A stretch of DNA of 6,306 nt from Alphaproteobacteria bacterium (GTDB lineage: Bacteria; Pseudomonadota; Alphaproteobacteria; ATCC43930; CGMCC-115725). Shown here one piece after another: positions 1 through 6,105 of the stretch. The position numbers were made by a program, and so were the translations under genes. Under the pieces are notes generated by a model. That model was given only the letters and a program-made list of their open reading frames with translations, did no database searches and was not told the DNA's origin. Where the stretch lies: contig JAFAHP010000103.1 of NCBI GenBank assembly GCA_019237175.1, forward strand, positions 1 through 6,306, in the 5' to 3' direction. Every line of letters begins with the position of its first letter. The stretch's first letter is position 1.

Positions 1-11
1 ATCCCGGAGCC

Positions 12-66
12 ATCCCGACGGAGGTCGGGATCCATTTCGGCGATGGATACCGGCCTTCGCCGGTAT
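12..66. repeat. Tandem palindromic intergenic repeat (REP-like), three hairpins
   Basis: Three near-contiguous inverted repeats are visible. Arms ATCCCGAC (12-19) and GTCGGGAT (24-31) enclose a 4-nt loop GGAG. Arms ATCCAT (30-35) and ATGGAT (43-48) enclose 7 nt. Arms ATACCGGC (47-54) and GCCGGTAT (59-66) enclose CTTC. The arms overlap slightly, so neighbouring hairpins compete. Two 8-bp stems with tetraloops around a smaller central one are the architecture of dispersed extragenic palindromes in proteobacteria. In frame 2 the stretch translates to a string containing WIPAFAGM, which I recognise as the common spurious translation of such repeats. Such elements may act in mRNA 3'-end stability, in termination or as passive mobile repeats; the role here is not determined. 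Copy number elsewhere in the genome cannot be seen from this window. Confidence 0.7.
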
Positions 67-70
67 GGTC

Positions 71-339
71 GGGCTGGTGGTCGTCCCCGGCCGTGGGGAT
101 CGAAGGCAGTGCATCGACCTGAATGAAAACGGCTCTAAAGTTCACGCAAACCCTTCAAGACGTCCCGCTCCCGGTGAGGGAGTGCCGCGGGCTAGGTGAA
201 AGCTGCTCTAAGTTCTGAGTGTCATTGCTCGTTTTATTGTTAACACTCTATTCGAAGACAGAATAGCGATCAGACAGTCTTATTAATTCTTTAATCGAGT
301 TTTATTAGTTTTCTCCTGAACTGTCAGTCTTTCGCTCGG
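71..339. other. Gene-free upstream region with weak hairpins and an AT-rich stretch
   Basis: I see no credible gene. A frame open from the left edge to a TGA at 197-199 is rejected because it reads through the palindromic repeat. Small inverted repeats are TCCCC (84-88) with GGGGA (95-99), and a 7-bp stem with one G-T wobble, 166-172 with 178-184, around the loop GGTGA. A near-direct repeat, GCTCTAAAGTTC at 132-143 and GCTCTAAGTTC at 205-215, lies about 73 nt apart. From about 216 to 315 the DNA is markedly AT-rich compared with the rest of the window. It holds the palindrome TGTTAACA (238-245) and arms GAGTGT (217-222) and ACACTC (243-248). A promoter for the gene at 375 probably lies here, but I cannot choose a convincing -35/-10 pair. 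TTGTTA at 237-242 is one weak -35 candidate. Confidence 0.5.
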
Positions 340-369
340 TTGCGGCGGCATCGCTCGCCGCAAAAGGAG
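340..369 (+). promoter_or_regulatory. Leader stem-loop abutting a strong Shine-Dalgarno sequence
   Basis: An 8-bp perfect stem, TTGCGGCG (340-347) with CGCCGCAA (356-363), encloses the 8-nt loop GCATCGCT. The ribosome-binding sequence AAGGAG follows directly at 364-369, with 5 nt before the ATG at 375. The stem ends on the base before the Shine-Dalgarno, so formation of the hairpin in the mRNA would sit against or hinder the 30S landing site. This strong ribosome-binding site fixes the start of the downstream gene at 375. A regulatory role for the stem is inference from geometry only. Confidence 0.5.
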
Positions 370-374
370 ATCGC

Positions 375-1196
375 ATGACCCAACTGACCACAGGTCAAAA
401 GCAACTCGTCGAAACCGCACAACGCGATTTTCGAGCGATGCTTGCCAGAAACGGCATCGCTTTGCATGTAAAGCGCGATTTTGGGGAATACACCGCTATC
501 CGTCGTCGTCATGGCGACACTCATTTAAATCAAGCGTTCGATCCGAAGCATGTAAAACTTGGAGCGGATGATTTTTGGTTGCTGGCAACCAACGCGGCTG
601 ACGAGGCAATAGCGACCTATTGCTTGCGTCGGCTGTTTGTAGGCGACTTTTTTGAATGTATCCGATCGTTGGAGCTGTGGTTTTGCAAGCGGTCACGCCG
701 TGCGGATTCTCGGTTTGTCGTGGAGTGTGGGATCCGGGCTTTTGGTGGTGAAGTTGTTCACGGCGGCGGGCTGTGGATTCGCGACGACTATCGCGGGATT
801 TCGCGGCTGGCAGTGGTGCTGCCACACTTTGCGCGGGCCCTTGCACTTGACTGCCGGCCCTTCGACCATGACAGCGCCATGATCCGCAACGATCCCGGAG
901 AGCCCGCCGAGGTCGCCGCGCGCAAGGCGACTTACATGGGGCGGAGGGTCTACGGCTTTGCCCGGGTACACCGCTTTGTCGACGGCTGGTTTCCGCCCGA
1001 GCGGCGCAAAGCCATCATGCACCTGTGCCACTCGACGAGGGCAGAGGCGATCGCCTCTCTGTTTGTCACGTCCTTCGGCTGTCAACGCCTACAGCGCAGC
1101 AGCGAGCTCCGGAAGCTGTCTCTCGTTGATCAATACGACAAGTCGATCCACCCGCCGCCCGTCCTGAGCCAGGGGCAGCAACAGGCGCGCATATGA
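375..1196 (+). CDS. Uncharacterised protein, possibly GNAT-like acyltransferase fold
   Basis: This encodes 273 residues that I cannot assign to a named protein. The start is well supported by AAGGAG five bases upstream. Visible features are an N-terminal charged region (1-60), a stretch 64-105 that reads like alternating strands and helices (DDFWLLA, then EAIATYCLRR), and a glycine-rich core at 123-141 (FGGEVVHGGGLWIRDDYRG). That core is followed by a helix with LPHFARALAL (149-158), and then YGFARVHRFVDGWF (193-206). A strand, a basic/glycine turn (R140-G141) and a following helix resemble the acyl-CoA-binding region of GNAT-type N-acetyltransferases, but the canonical RxxGxG/A is degenerate, so the assignment is weak. 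No signal peptide or membrane segment is apparent. The conserved-looking part seems to end near residue 230; residues 239-273 are read antisense to the end of the convergent PAS gene and look low in complexity (SQGQQQ). The first third is visibly more AT-rich than the rest. Confidence 0.75.
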   Translation: MTQLTTGQKQLVETAQRDFRAMLARNGIALHVKRDFGEYTAIRRRHGDTHLNQAFDPKHVKLGADDFWLLATNAADEAIATYCLRRLFVGDFFECIRSLELWFCKRSRRADSRFVVECGIRAFGGEVVHGGGLWIRDDYRGISRLAVVLPHFARALALDCRPFDHDSAMIRNDPGEPAEVAARKATYMGRRVYGFARVHRFVDGWFPPERRKAIMHLCHSTRAEAIASLFVTSFGCQRLQRSSELRKLSLVDQYDKSIHPPPVLSQGQQQARI

Positions 1197-2090
1197 GTAG
1201 GAGAGCTCATTTTCGACGATGTTGATCAGGTGATAGGTTGGCGTGCCTGTCGCGACGACGCGTCGATAATCCGCGATCGCATCCTCGCGCATTAACCCTT
1301 GCGGCATTTCGCCGAGGGCCCGGTTGGCATAGCCCCCACCATAAGAGTTGACTGCCCCCCACAGACGAAAGCGGTATCCATTGGGATTTGAGCTGAGCGT
1401 CTCCACGATATGCGCCCGTCCACACGAAATATTCAGCAATTCCAGCGAGTCCAACGACTCCGTGCAGGGCAGCCGCCGGCCTCTTCGCGCACTCCCCCAA
1501 AAACTCAATAGTTGCCCAAGCCAGTCGTCTTCGGTCGAGATCGCATTGATCGGTCTGGACAGCCGTATCGAACGATCGCCTGCCTGCACCTCGATTTGGG
1601 GTGCGCTCGCGTGCGTAAAGCCTTCTAGTAGTTTCTTCTTGGGGATTTGTTTTGCTATTAACGGGCGATGATGGCGATTGGCCGCCGGGGTTTGCAGCCA
1701 TGATGGCCGAGCGGCGTTCCGGCCCCGGTTCGCCGCTTCTTCCAACCGCCGGAGGCCAGCTATCACGTCGTTGACGATTTCGCAACGATCGGGTTGGCCC
1801 ATTAGCCCGGGATTGGTCAGGATCAAACATTGCGGGCCGTGCGTGGCAATTTCGTAAAAGGCGGCAATCGCCGCCAGCGGACTTACGACCGTGGGCTCGA
1901 ATGTAACCGACAAGGCGTTACGGATTGGCGCGACATGCACAAATCCAAGGTTGCTGACCGCGTTCGCGACGACATTGAGCGCGTCGGCATCGGAACCCAG
2001 CCGCCGCGCCAACAGCTGCGGTTCAGCCGGCCATGCCTCGCCCGCGTCATCAAAGACGATGCCCCAGGGTTCGGATTCAAGAGCCGTCAA
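1089..2090 (-). CDS. PAS_5-like domain protein with unrecognised N-terminal domain
   Basis: This encodes 333 residues. The C-terminal part (about 190-320) matches what I know of the alphaproteobacterial PAS_5 family: a W/LSFW segment at 190-198, RGRRLP at 203-208, YRFRLWG at 239-245, the helix DYRRVVATGTPTY (274-286) and the closing strands YARLLLPLAQDG...VDRLVVL (300-320). Such PAS domains are presumed ligand or signal sensors; no kinase, GGDEF or DNA-binding output domain is present. Residues 1-135 form a separate unrecognised domain with GFVHVAPIRNALSVTFEPTVVSPLAAIAAFYEIA (49-82) as its most structured stretch, and 136-185 looks like a basic linker. The protein is probably cytoplasmic. The start is a TTG. 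An in-frame TAA lies just upstream with no ATG or GTG between, and GGAG (2100-2103 on this strand) sits 9 nt ahead, so TTG is the best choice. Its last 35 codons and stop overlap the convergent gene. Confidence 0.8.
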   Translation of the reverse strand: MTALESEPWGIVFDDAGEAWPAEPQLLARRLGSDADALNVVANAVSNLGFVHVAPIRNALSVTFEPTVVSPLAAIAAFYEIATHGPQCLILTNPGLMGQPDRCEIVNDVIAGLRRLEEAANRGRNAARPSWLQTPAANRHHRPLIAKQIPKKKLLEGFTHASAPQIEVQAGDRSIRLSRPINAISTEDDWLGQLLSFWGSARRGRRLPCTESLDSLELLNISCGRAHIVETLSSNPNGYRFRLWGAVNSYGGGYANRALGEMPQGLMREDAIADYRRVVATGTPTYHLINIVENELSYSYARLLLPLAQDGRRVDRLVVLINERQLPELAAAL

Positions 2091-2280
2091 CTTCCGTAGC
2101 TCCGATTAGCAGCTACTTTCTGCCATTAGATTTCGAGTCGCCTTATCAACAGACGCAACCTTGCAGGCAGCTGGCCCACTTCTTTTCTACGCGATGTTAG
2201 CTTGGGGCAGGCATTTCTTGGTCAGAGCGCCGTCAATTCAACGTCAGGATTGTCGATTACACTTGTCAGTAGATGACAGC
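2091..2280. promoter_or_regulatory. Putative upstream regulatory region of the PAS gene
   Basis: No gene is seen here. Two signals lie upstream of the minus-strand PAS gene. An exact inverted repeat TGTCA-N5-TGACA at 2264-2278 has the form of a dimeric transcription-factor operator. A sigma-54-like promoter reads on the minus strand from 2177 to 2162 as GGGCCAGCTGCCTGCA, with GG-N10-GC spacing. It would put a transcript start near 2151, about 60 nt before the TTG start. Both are short-motif matches that could arise by chance, and no enhancer-binding regulator gene is present in the window. Confidence 0.3.
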
Positions 2281-2369
2281 GGAACCCAAACGGGGCGAAC
2301 AACGGGGACGAACCCGGGTTCTATCGCGAAAAGAGCTGTCCGCTACTCGTGTGCACGAAAGTCCCCGTT
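2281..2369. repeat. Nested inverted and direct repeats downstream of the adh gene
   Basis: A perfect 9-bp inverted pair, AACGGGGAC (2301-2309) and GTCCCCGTT (2361-2369), brackets two further palindromes: the exact 12-mer GAACCCGGGTTC (2310-2321) and TCGTG-TG-CACGA (2347-2358). Just outside, near-identical 12-mers ACGGGGCGAACA (2290-2301) and ACGGGGACGAAC (2302-2313) stand in tandem, and GAACCC at 2282-2287 can pair alternatively with GGGTTC at 2316-2321. The interval lies beyond the stop of the minus-strand dehydrogenase, so it may be transcribed as its 3' untranslated region. No run of T follows the stem in the minus direction, so a standard intrinsic terminator is not supported. Function is unknown; a structured RNA, a protein-binding site or a relic of an element are all possible. 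Confidence 0.45.
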
Positions 2370-2426
2370 TTGCGGGCGCGCAGCAACCCCGAGCGCGTTT
2401 TGGTGCGCGGACCGGTCGTCACTTTC

Positions 2427-3410
2427 TCAGGGCACCAGCACCGCCGCACCGTGCAGCCGGCCCTTTCTGAGGCTTTCGAGCGCGTCATTCGCCCGTTCCA
2501 ATGAAAAAACGTGCGTTTCGGTCCGAACCCCGGCCTGCGGTGCCAATTTCAAAAATTCCTCGGCATCGCGGCGCGTCAAATTGGCGACCGAGCACACGCT
2601 GCGCTCTTCCCATAAGAGCCGATACGGAAACGATGGAATGTCGCTCATGTGGATCCCGCCGCAGACAACGGTGCCACCTTTTTTCGTCGCAGCCAGCGCT
2701 GCCGGTACCAGCGCGCCGAGCGGCGCGAAGATCAGCGCCGCGTCGAGCGGCTCCGGCGGGACCATTGTCGAATCGCCGGCCCATTCCGCGCCGAGTTCGC
2801 GGGCGAAGGCTTGCGCTTGTTGGTCTCCGGGACGCGTGAACGCAAAAAACCGCCGGCCCTGATGGCGGATTACCTGGGCGACGATGTGCGCCGCCGCGCC
2901 AAAGCCGTAAATACCGACCAGCTGCGCGTCGCCGGCCATGCGCAGAGTGCGGTAGCCGATCAGGCCTGCGCACATCAGGGGTGCCGCTGCGATGTCGTCG
3001 TATTGGGGATCGATGGCAAAGCAGTAACGGTGATCGGCGACGGTCAGTTCGGCATAACCGCCATCGATCTGATAACCGGTGAACCGCGCCCGTTCGCACA
3101 GATTCTCACGCCCGCTGCGACAATATTCGCAGACCCCGCAGGTCCAGCCAAGCCAGGGCACGCCGACCCGGTCATCGAGCGCGACGCGGTCGACCTCGGC
3201 TCCCTTCGCGACGACGGTACCGACAATTTCGTGACCCAGCACAAGTGGCAGTTTCGGACCGGGGAGCTCGCCATCAACCACATGGAGATCGGTCCGGCAC
3301 ACCGCACAAGCGCGCACCGCGATCAGCAGCTGTTGCGGTCCCGGCTGCGGTACCGGTATTTCTGCGGCGACCAACCGCCGCTTTGGCTCGGTCAGCAATT
3401 GCGCGCGCAT
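2427..3410 (-). CDS. Zinc-dependent alcohol dehydrogenase family protein (AdhA / adh_fam_2 type)
   Basis: This 327-residue cytoplasmic oxidoreductase of the medium-chain dehydrogenase/reductase superfamily should oxidise an alcohol or reduce an aldehyde with NAD(P); the substrate cannot be read from sequence. The N-terminal GroES-like domain (about 1-150) carries the catalytic zinc ligands C38, H60-E61 (in GHE) and C147, with T40 and H43 in the CRTDLH segment placed as in the proton relay. The structural zinc site is complete: C91, C94, C97 and C105. The nucleotide-binding domain begins near 160, and its loop GIYGFGAAAH (167-175) is the variant typical of the adh_fam_2 subgroup (mycobacterial AdhA is a relative) rather than the classic GxGGVG. 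The length is slightly short, as expected for that subgroup. The ATG has GGAG 6 nt upstream inside the palindrome CTCCCGGGAG (3417-3426). It is transcribed away from the lipoprotein gene. No frame damage or missing metal ligand is seen. Confidence 0.93.
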   Translation of the reverse strand: MRAQLLTEPKRRLVAAEIPVPQPGPQQLLIAVRACAVCRTDLHVVDGELPGPKLPLVLGHEIVGTVVAKGAEVDRVALDDRVGVPWLGWTCGVCEYCRSGRENLCERARFTGYQIDGGYAELTVADHRYCFAIDPQYDDIAAAPLMCAGLIGYRTLRMAGDAQLVGIYGFGAAAHIVAQVIRHQGRRFFAFTRPGDQQAQAFARELGAEWAGDSTMVPPEPLDAALIFAPLGALVPAALAATKKGGTVVCGGIHMSDIPSFPYRLLWEERSVCSVANLTRRDAEEFLKLAPQAGVRTETHVFSLERANDALESLRKGRLHGAAVLVP

Positions 3411-3467
3411 CCTGTTCTCCCGGGAGCTGCGTCTGATATGTAACGGCCGACTGCAAATTACCGCCTC
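3411..3467. promoter_or_regulatory. Compact divergent intergenic region (adh / lipoprotein gene)
   Basis: Only 57 bp separate the minus-strand dehydrogenase start from the plus-strand lipoprotein start, so at least one promoter, and perhaps both, must overlap this gap or the neighbouring coding sequence. The exact palindrome CTCCCGGGAG (3417-3426) contains the dehydrogenase Shine-Dalgarno sequence on the minus strand. A short AT-rich patch near 3434-3443 (GATATGTAAC) could serve as a -10 region in either direction. No clear -35/-10 pair can be assigned. Confidence 0.35.
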
Positions 3468-3785
3468 ATGTTGCCAATGAGACGAGCCCGCGCCGCCGCG
3501 GCCGCCGGATGCCTCTCCATCTCACTTGCCGCGTGCCATTTGACGGCGCCAAGCGGCATGGCCGACCGCTGCGCCGATCTGATGAAATCGGCCTATCCCG
3601 GAGCCGATATCGACATCACCAAGCGCGAAGCGGCGGCCACCAGCCTCACGACGATCGTGGCGCATGTCGAAGGGGAGCGCACCAACCTGCCGGCACCCGC
3701 CTCTGTTTCCCGACATTTGGCGGTCGAATGCAAGTTCGACAACAACATCCTGACGGGTTTTCGCTGGATCACAGGACCAAACTGA
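3468..3785 (+). CDS. Small predicted lipoprotein of unknown function
   Basis: This encodes 105 residues with a lipoprotein signal peptide. Arginines at 5, 6 and 8 are followed by a hydrophobic alanine-rich stretch and a lipobox LAAC (20-23), which puts the lipidated cysteine at C23 and leaves a mature protein of about 83 residues. Residue +2 is His, not Asp, which by the E. coli rule would not retain it in the inner membrane. The mature part is hydrophilic, with cysteines C35 and C88 that could form one disulfide. It ends in a recognisable compact tail, VECKFDNNILTGFRW (86-100). I know of no function for it. An alternative start at the second Met (residue 4, position 3477) would give a more usual signal peptide. 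No strong Shine-Dalgarno precedes either Met, so the start is uncertain. It lies 66 bp upstream of the Bpt gene in the same orientation and may be co-transcribed with it. Confidence 0.75.
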   Translation: MLPMRRARAAAAAGCLSISLAACHLTAPSGMADRCADLMKSAYPGADIDITKREAAATSLTTIVAHVEGERTNLPAPASVSRHLAVECKFDNNILTGFRWITGPN

Positions 3786-3833
3786 TCGACCACGCTCGGG
3801 GCTGGCGCAGCTGCAGCATTTTCCGTCATAGTT

Positions 3834-3851
3834 ACCCTAAGGGTATCGGCA
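3834..3851 (+). promoter_or_regulatory. Ribosome-binding site of bpt within a short inverted repeat
   Basis: The inverted repeat TACCCT-A-AGGGTA occupies 3833-3845 and its right side supplies TAAGGG (3838-3843), the likely Shine-Dalgarno sequence, 8 nt before the ATG at 3852. A one-base spacer is too short for an RNA hairpin, so if the symmetry matters it would more likely be as a DNA-binding site. It may be coincidental. Confidence 0.4.
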
Positions 3852-4679
3852 ATGGGGCATGGGATGGACCTGGGCTCGGCGGACGGCAACAACAGACCGC
3901 CGAGTGACATGCTGTGGCGCAAGCGCCGCCGCGCTGCTGTGGCGAATAAGCTCGCCGCCGCATCGCTGCTGCAATTCCACGCGACCGCACCGGTCGCGTG
4001 CCCCTATGTTCCAGGCCGTGCCGAGCGCAAGCTGATCGTCGACCTCGATACCGCCGGTGCGACCCTGATCTATGACGATTTGTCGCGGGCCGGGTTCCGC
4101 CGCAGTCATCATTTCGCTTACCGGCCGGCTTGCCGTGGCTGCGCGGCCTGCATTCCGGTCAGGATCGCCGTCGAGCGGTTTCACGACACGCCTTCGACCC
4201 GACGAATTCGCAACATCAATCGCGATCTGTCGGCGCGCCTTGCAGAAGCGCGAGCGACCCCCGAACAGTTCCGGCTGTTTTGGGGGTATCAGCATCTGCG
4301 TCACGGCGACAGTGAAATGGCGACCATGACCTATCGTGATTACCGCGGCATGGTCGAAGATTCGCCAGTGCGCACCGAGATTGCCGAATTTCGTGACCGG
4401 ACGGGCAGCCTCGTCGCGGCCTCGCTGATCGACCGCCTCGATGACGGCATTTCGGCAGTCTATAGTTTTTTCGACCCGCACCAGCGCAAGCGGAGCCTCG
4501 GCAGCTGGAGCATTCTGTGGCTGGTCGACGAGTGCCGGCAGGCGGGTGAACCCTATGTCTATCTCGGCTACTGGATCGCTGACAGCCCAAAGATGGCCTA
4601 TAAGGCCCGGTTTCCCGGACTTGAGCGTTTGACGCCGTCGGGTTGGTGCGAGATGCCGCGTTCCTCCGCGGGCCGGTGA
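3852..4679 (+). CDS. bpt: Aspartate/glutamate aminoacyl-tRNA-protein transferase (Bpt/Ate family)
   Basis: This 275-residue cytoplasmic enzyme transfers leucine (experimentally shown for Bpt of Vibrio vulnificus) or, as often annotated in alphaproteobacteria, arginine from tRNA to proteins with N-terminal Asp or Glu. This makes them N-degron substrates for ClpS and ClpAP. Family landmarks are present in order: ATAPVACPYVPGRAERK (44-60), SRAGFRRSHHFAYRPAC (78-94), the cysteine cluster C94-x2-C97-x2-C100 that joins C50 as the conserved cysteines, MVEDSPV (167-173), the acyltransferase-like core VYSFFDP...SLGSW (203-219), and YVYLGYW...KMAYKARFPGLE (235-258). All expected landmarks are intact. 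Homologues usually start close to the FHATAP segment, so the first 35-40 residues are a moderate extension; Met5 and Met20 are alternative starts. I kept 3852 because TAAGGG lies 8 nt upstream. Whether it uses Leu or Arg cannot be decided here. Confidence 0.93.
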   Translation: MGHGMDLGSADGNNRPPSDMLWRKRRRAAVANKLAAASLLQFHATAPVACPYVPGRAERKLIVDLDTAGATLIYDDLSRAGFRRSHHFAYRPACRGCAACIPVRIAVERFHDTPSTRRIRNINRDLSARLAEARATPEQFRLFWGYQHLRHGDSEMATMTYRDYRGMVEDSPVRTEIAEFRDRTGSLVAASLIDRLDDGISAVYSFFDPHQRKRSLGSWSILWLVDECRQAGEPYVYLGYWIADSPKMAYKARFPGLERLTPSGWCEMPRSSAGR

Positions 4680-4743
4680 CGGCGGCACCCCGCCTGATCC
4701 GCTACCTGCACCGGTCCGCAGATCCCTTCTGGCGAAGGACCTG

Positions 4744-6105
4744 ATGGCAATCGGAATACTCGACTCGGCGATTTTCGCCGACATGTTCGGCACCGCCGCG
4801 ATGCGCGCGGTGTTTGGTGATTACGCCTTTTTAGCGCGCTGTGTCGAAGTCGAGGCCGCCCTCGCGCGTGCCCAGGCGCGGCTCGCGATCATCCCGGCAG
4901 AGGCCGCAGCGGCGATCTCGCGCGCCGCCGCGGCAATGAGCGAGCGACCCGAAACTCTGGACGTAGCCCGGCTCAAGCGCGAAACTGAAAATGTCGGCTA
5001 CCCGATCCTGCCGCTTGTCCGCCAAATCGGGGAAATGGCAGGCGAGGCTGGAGGCTGGTTGCATTGGGGAGCGACGACCCAGGATATAATGGACACTGCG
5101 GTCGTTCTGCAGATGCGCGCTGGCCTTGAGCTGATCGAGGCTGATCTCGCGGCGGCGCGCGGCCACCTGGCCGCCCTCGCCCGGGGCCATCGCGACACGC
5201 CGATGGCCGGGCGCACTCACCTCCAGCACGCTCTGCCGATAACCTTCGGTTACAAGGCGGCAATTTGGCTTGCCGCTCTCGACCGCCATGCCGAGCGGTT
5301 CCGGCAGTTGCGCCCGCGCGTATTGATGGCGCAGTTTGGCGGTGCCGCCGGCACCCTCGCCTCTCTCGGCAATGGTGAGGAGGTGGTTAAGTGCCGCAGT
5401 GAATTGGCACGCGAACTTGACCTCGGCGACCCGCCGATCACTTGGCACGTCGCTCGCGACGGCATCGTCGAAACGGTACAGAGCTTGGCGCTTCTCGCCG
5501 GCAGCCTCGGCAAGATCGCCTACGATGTGATGCTGATGTCGGCGACCGAGTTCGGCGAGGCGGCTGAGCCGTTCGTCGCCGGCCGGGGTTCGAGTTCGAC
5601 GATGCCGCAAAAGCGCAATCCGATCTCGTGTGAAATGATCCTCGCCGCCGCCAAGGTGCTGCGGCAGCAGACCGGGCTTGTGCTCGATGCGATGATTGCC
5701 GATTTCGAGCGGGCGACCGGCCCGTGGCACGTCGAATGGGTAGCGGTGCCCGAATCCTTTGGGTATGCCGCCGGCGCCTTGCGCCAATCATGCTTTCTGC
5801 TGGGCGGGCTGATCGTCGACCCGGCGCGCATGGCCAAAAACCTGGGCATGACGCATGGGCTGATTGTCGCCGAAGCGGTGATGATGGGTTTGGCCCCCCA
5901 CATCGGCCGCAACGAAGCCCACGACCTGGTATACGACGCCTGCCGTGCGGCGATCGAAACCGACCGTGCGCTGCTCGACGTGCTCTCGGAAATGCCCGCC
6001 GTCGCCGGCCCGCTCGGCTCCGAGAAATTGCGCGCTCTGACCGACCCCGCCAATTATCTCGGCGCCGCCCCCGCCATGGTCGACCATCTTCTCGCCCATC
6101 GGTGA
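4744..6105 (+). CDS. PcaB-like lyase of the fumarase / adenylosuccinate lyase superfamily
   Basis: This 453-residue cytoplasmic enzyme is of the aspartase/fumarase superfamily, whose members catalyse beta-elimination or, in the PcaB branch, cycloisomerisation of 3-carboxy-cis,cis-muconate, and usually act as homotetramers. The three conserved regions are visible: WGATTQDIMDTA (108-119); GRTHLQHALPITFG (156-169) with H159 in the position of the general acid histidine; and the superfamily signature GSSSTMPQKRNP (282-293), with serines 283-285 in the mobile catalytic loop. The opening LDSAIFADMFGTAAMRAVF and length fit the PcaB/adenylosuccinate-lyase-like branch. True PcaB would normally sit in a protocatechuate cluster (pcaCDGH), none of which is here, so I infer another dicarboxylate-type substrate and give no symbol. 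The ATG has GAAGGA at 4734-4739 (spacing 4). It starts 64 bp after bpt and precedes a VOC gene by 108 bp. Confidence 0.9.
   Translation: MAIGILDSAIFADMFGTAAMRAVFGDYAFLARCVEVEAALARAQARLAIIPAEAAAAISRAAAAMSERPETLDVARLKRETENVGYPILPLVRQIGEMAGEAGGWLHWGATTQDIMDTAVVLQMRAGLELIEADLAAARGHLAALARGHRDTPMAGRTHLQHALPITFGYKAAIWLAALDRHAERFRQLRPRVLMAQFGGAAGTLASLGNGEEVVKCRSELARELDLGDPPITWHVARDGIVETVQSLALLAGSLGKIAYDVMLMSATEFGEAAEPFVAGRGSSSTMPQKRNPISCEMILAAAKVLRQQTGLVLDAMIADFERATGPWHVEWVAVPESFGYAAGALRQSCFLLGGLIVDPARMAKNLGMTHGLIVAEAVMMGLAPHIGRNEAHDLVYDACRAAIETDRALLDVLSEMPAVAGPLGSEKLRALTDPANYLGAAPAMVDHLLAHR

Noticed and set aside
2..199. Frame open from the left edge to a TGA at 197-199, possibly the 3' end of an upstream gene
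   Set aside because: It reads straight through the palindromic repeat and gives the spurious WIPAFAGM-type translation; codon use is not gene-like.
1207..1830. Minus-strand open frame of 207 codons in the PAS gene region
   Set aside because: It is a shifted frame of the PAS gene; the PAS_5 motifs lie in the other frame, with no sign of a frameshift.
2301..2369. tRNA-like fold or intrinsic terminator
   Set aside because: The arm lengths and loop sequences do not fit a tRNA, and no T-run follows the stem in the direction of the adh transcript.
2161..2862. Plus-strand open frame of 233 codons across the gene-free interval into the dehydrogenase
   Set aside because: It is serine/arginine/alanine-rich without domain features, and most of it is antisense to the zinc dehydrogenase.
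3837..4793. Minus-strand open frame of 318 codons covering bpt
   Set aside because: It is antisense to the Bpt motifs, has no recognisable domain and crosses two intergenic gaps.
4831..5787. Long minus-strand open frame of 318 codons inside the lyase gene
   Set aside because: It is antisense to a gene with clear superfamily signatures; long open frames opposite real genes are common in high-GC DNA.
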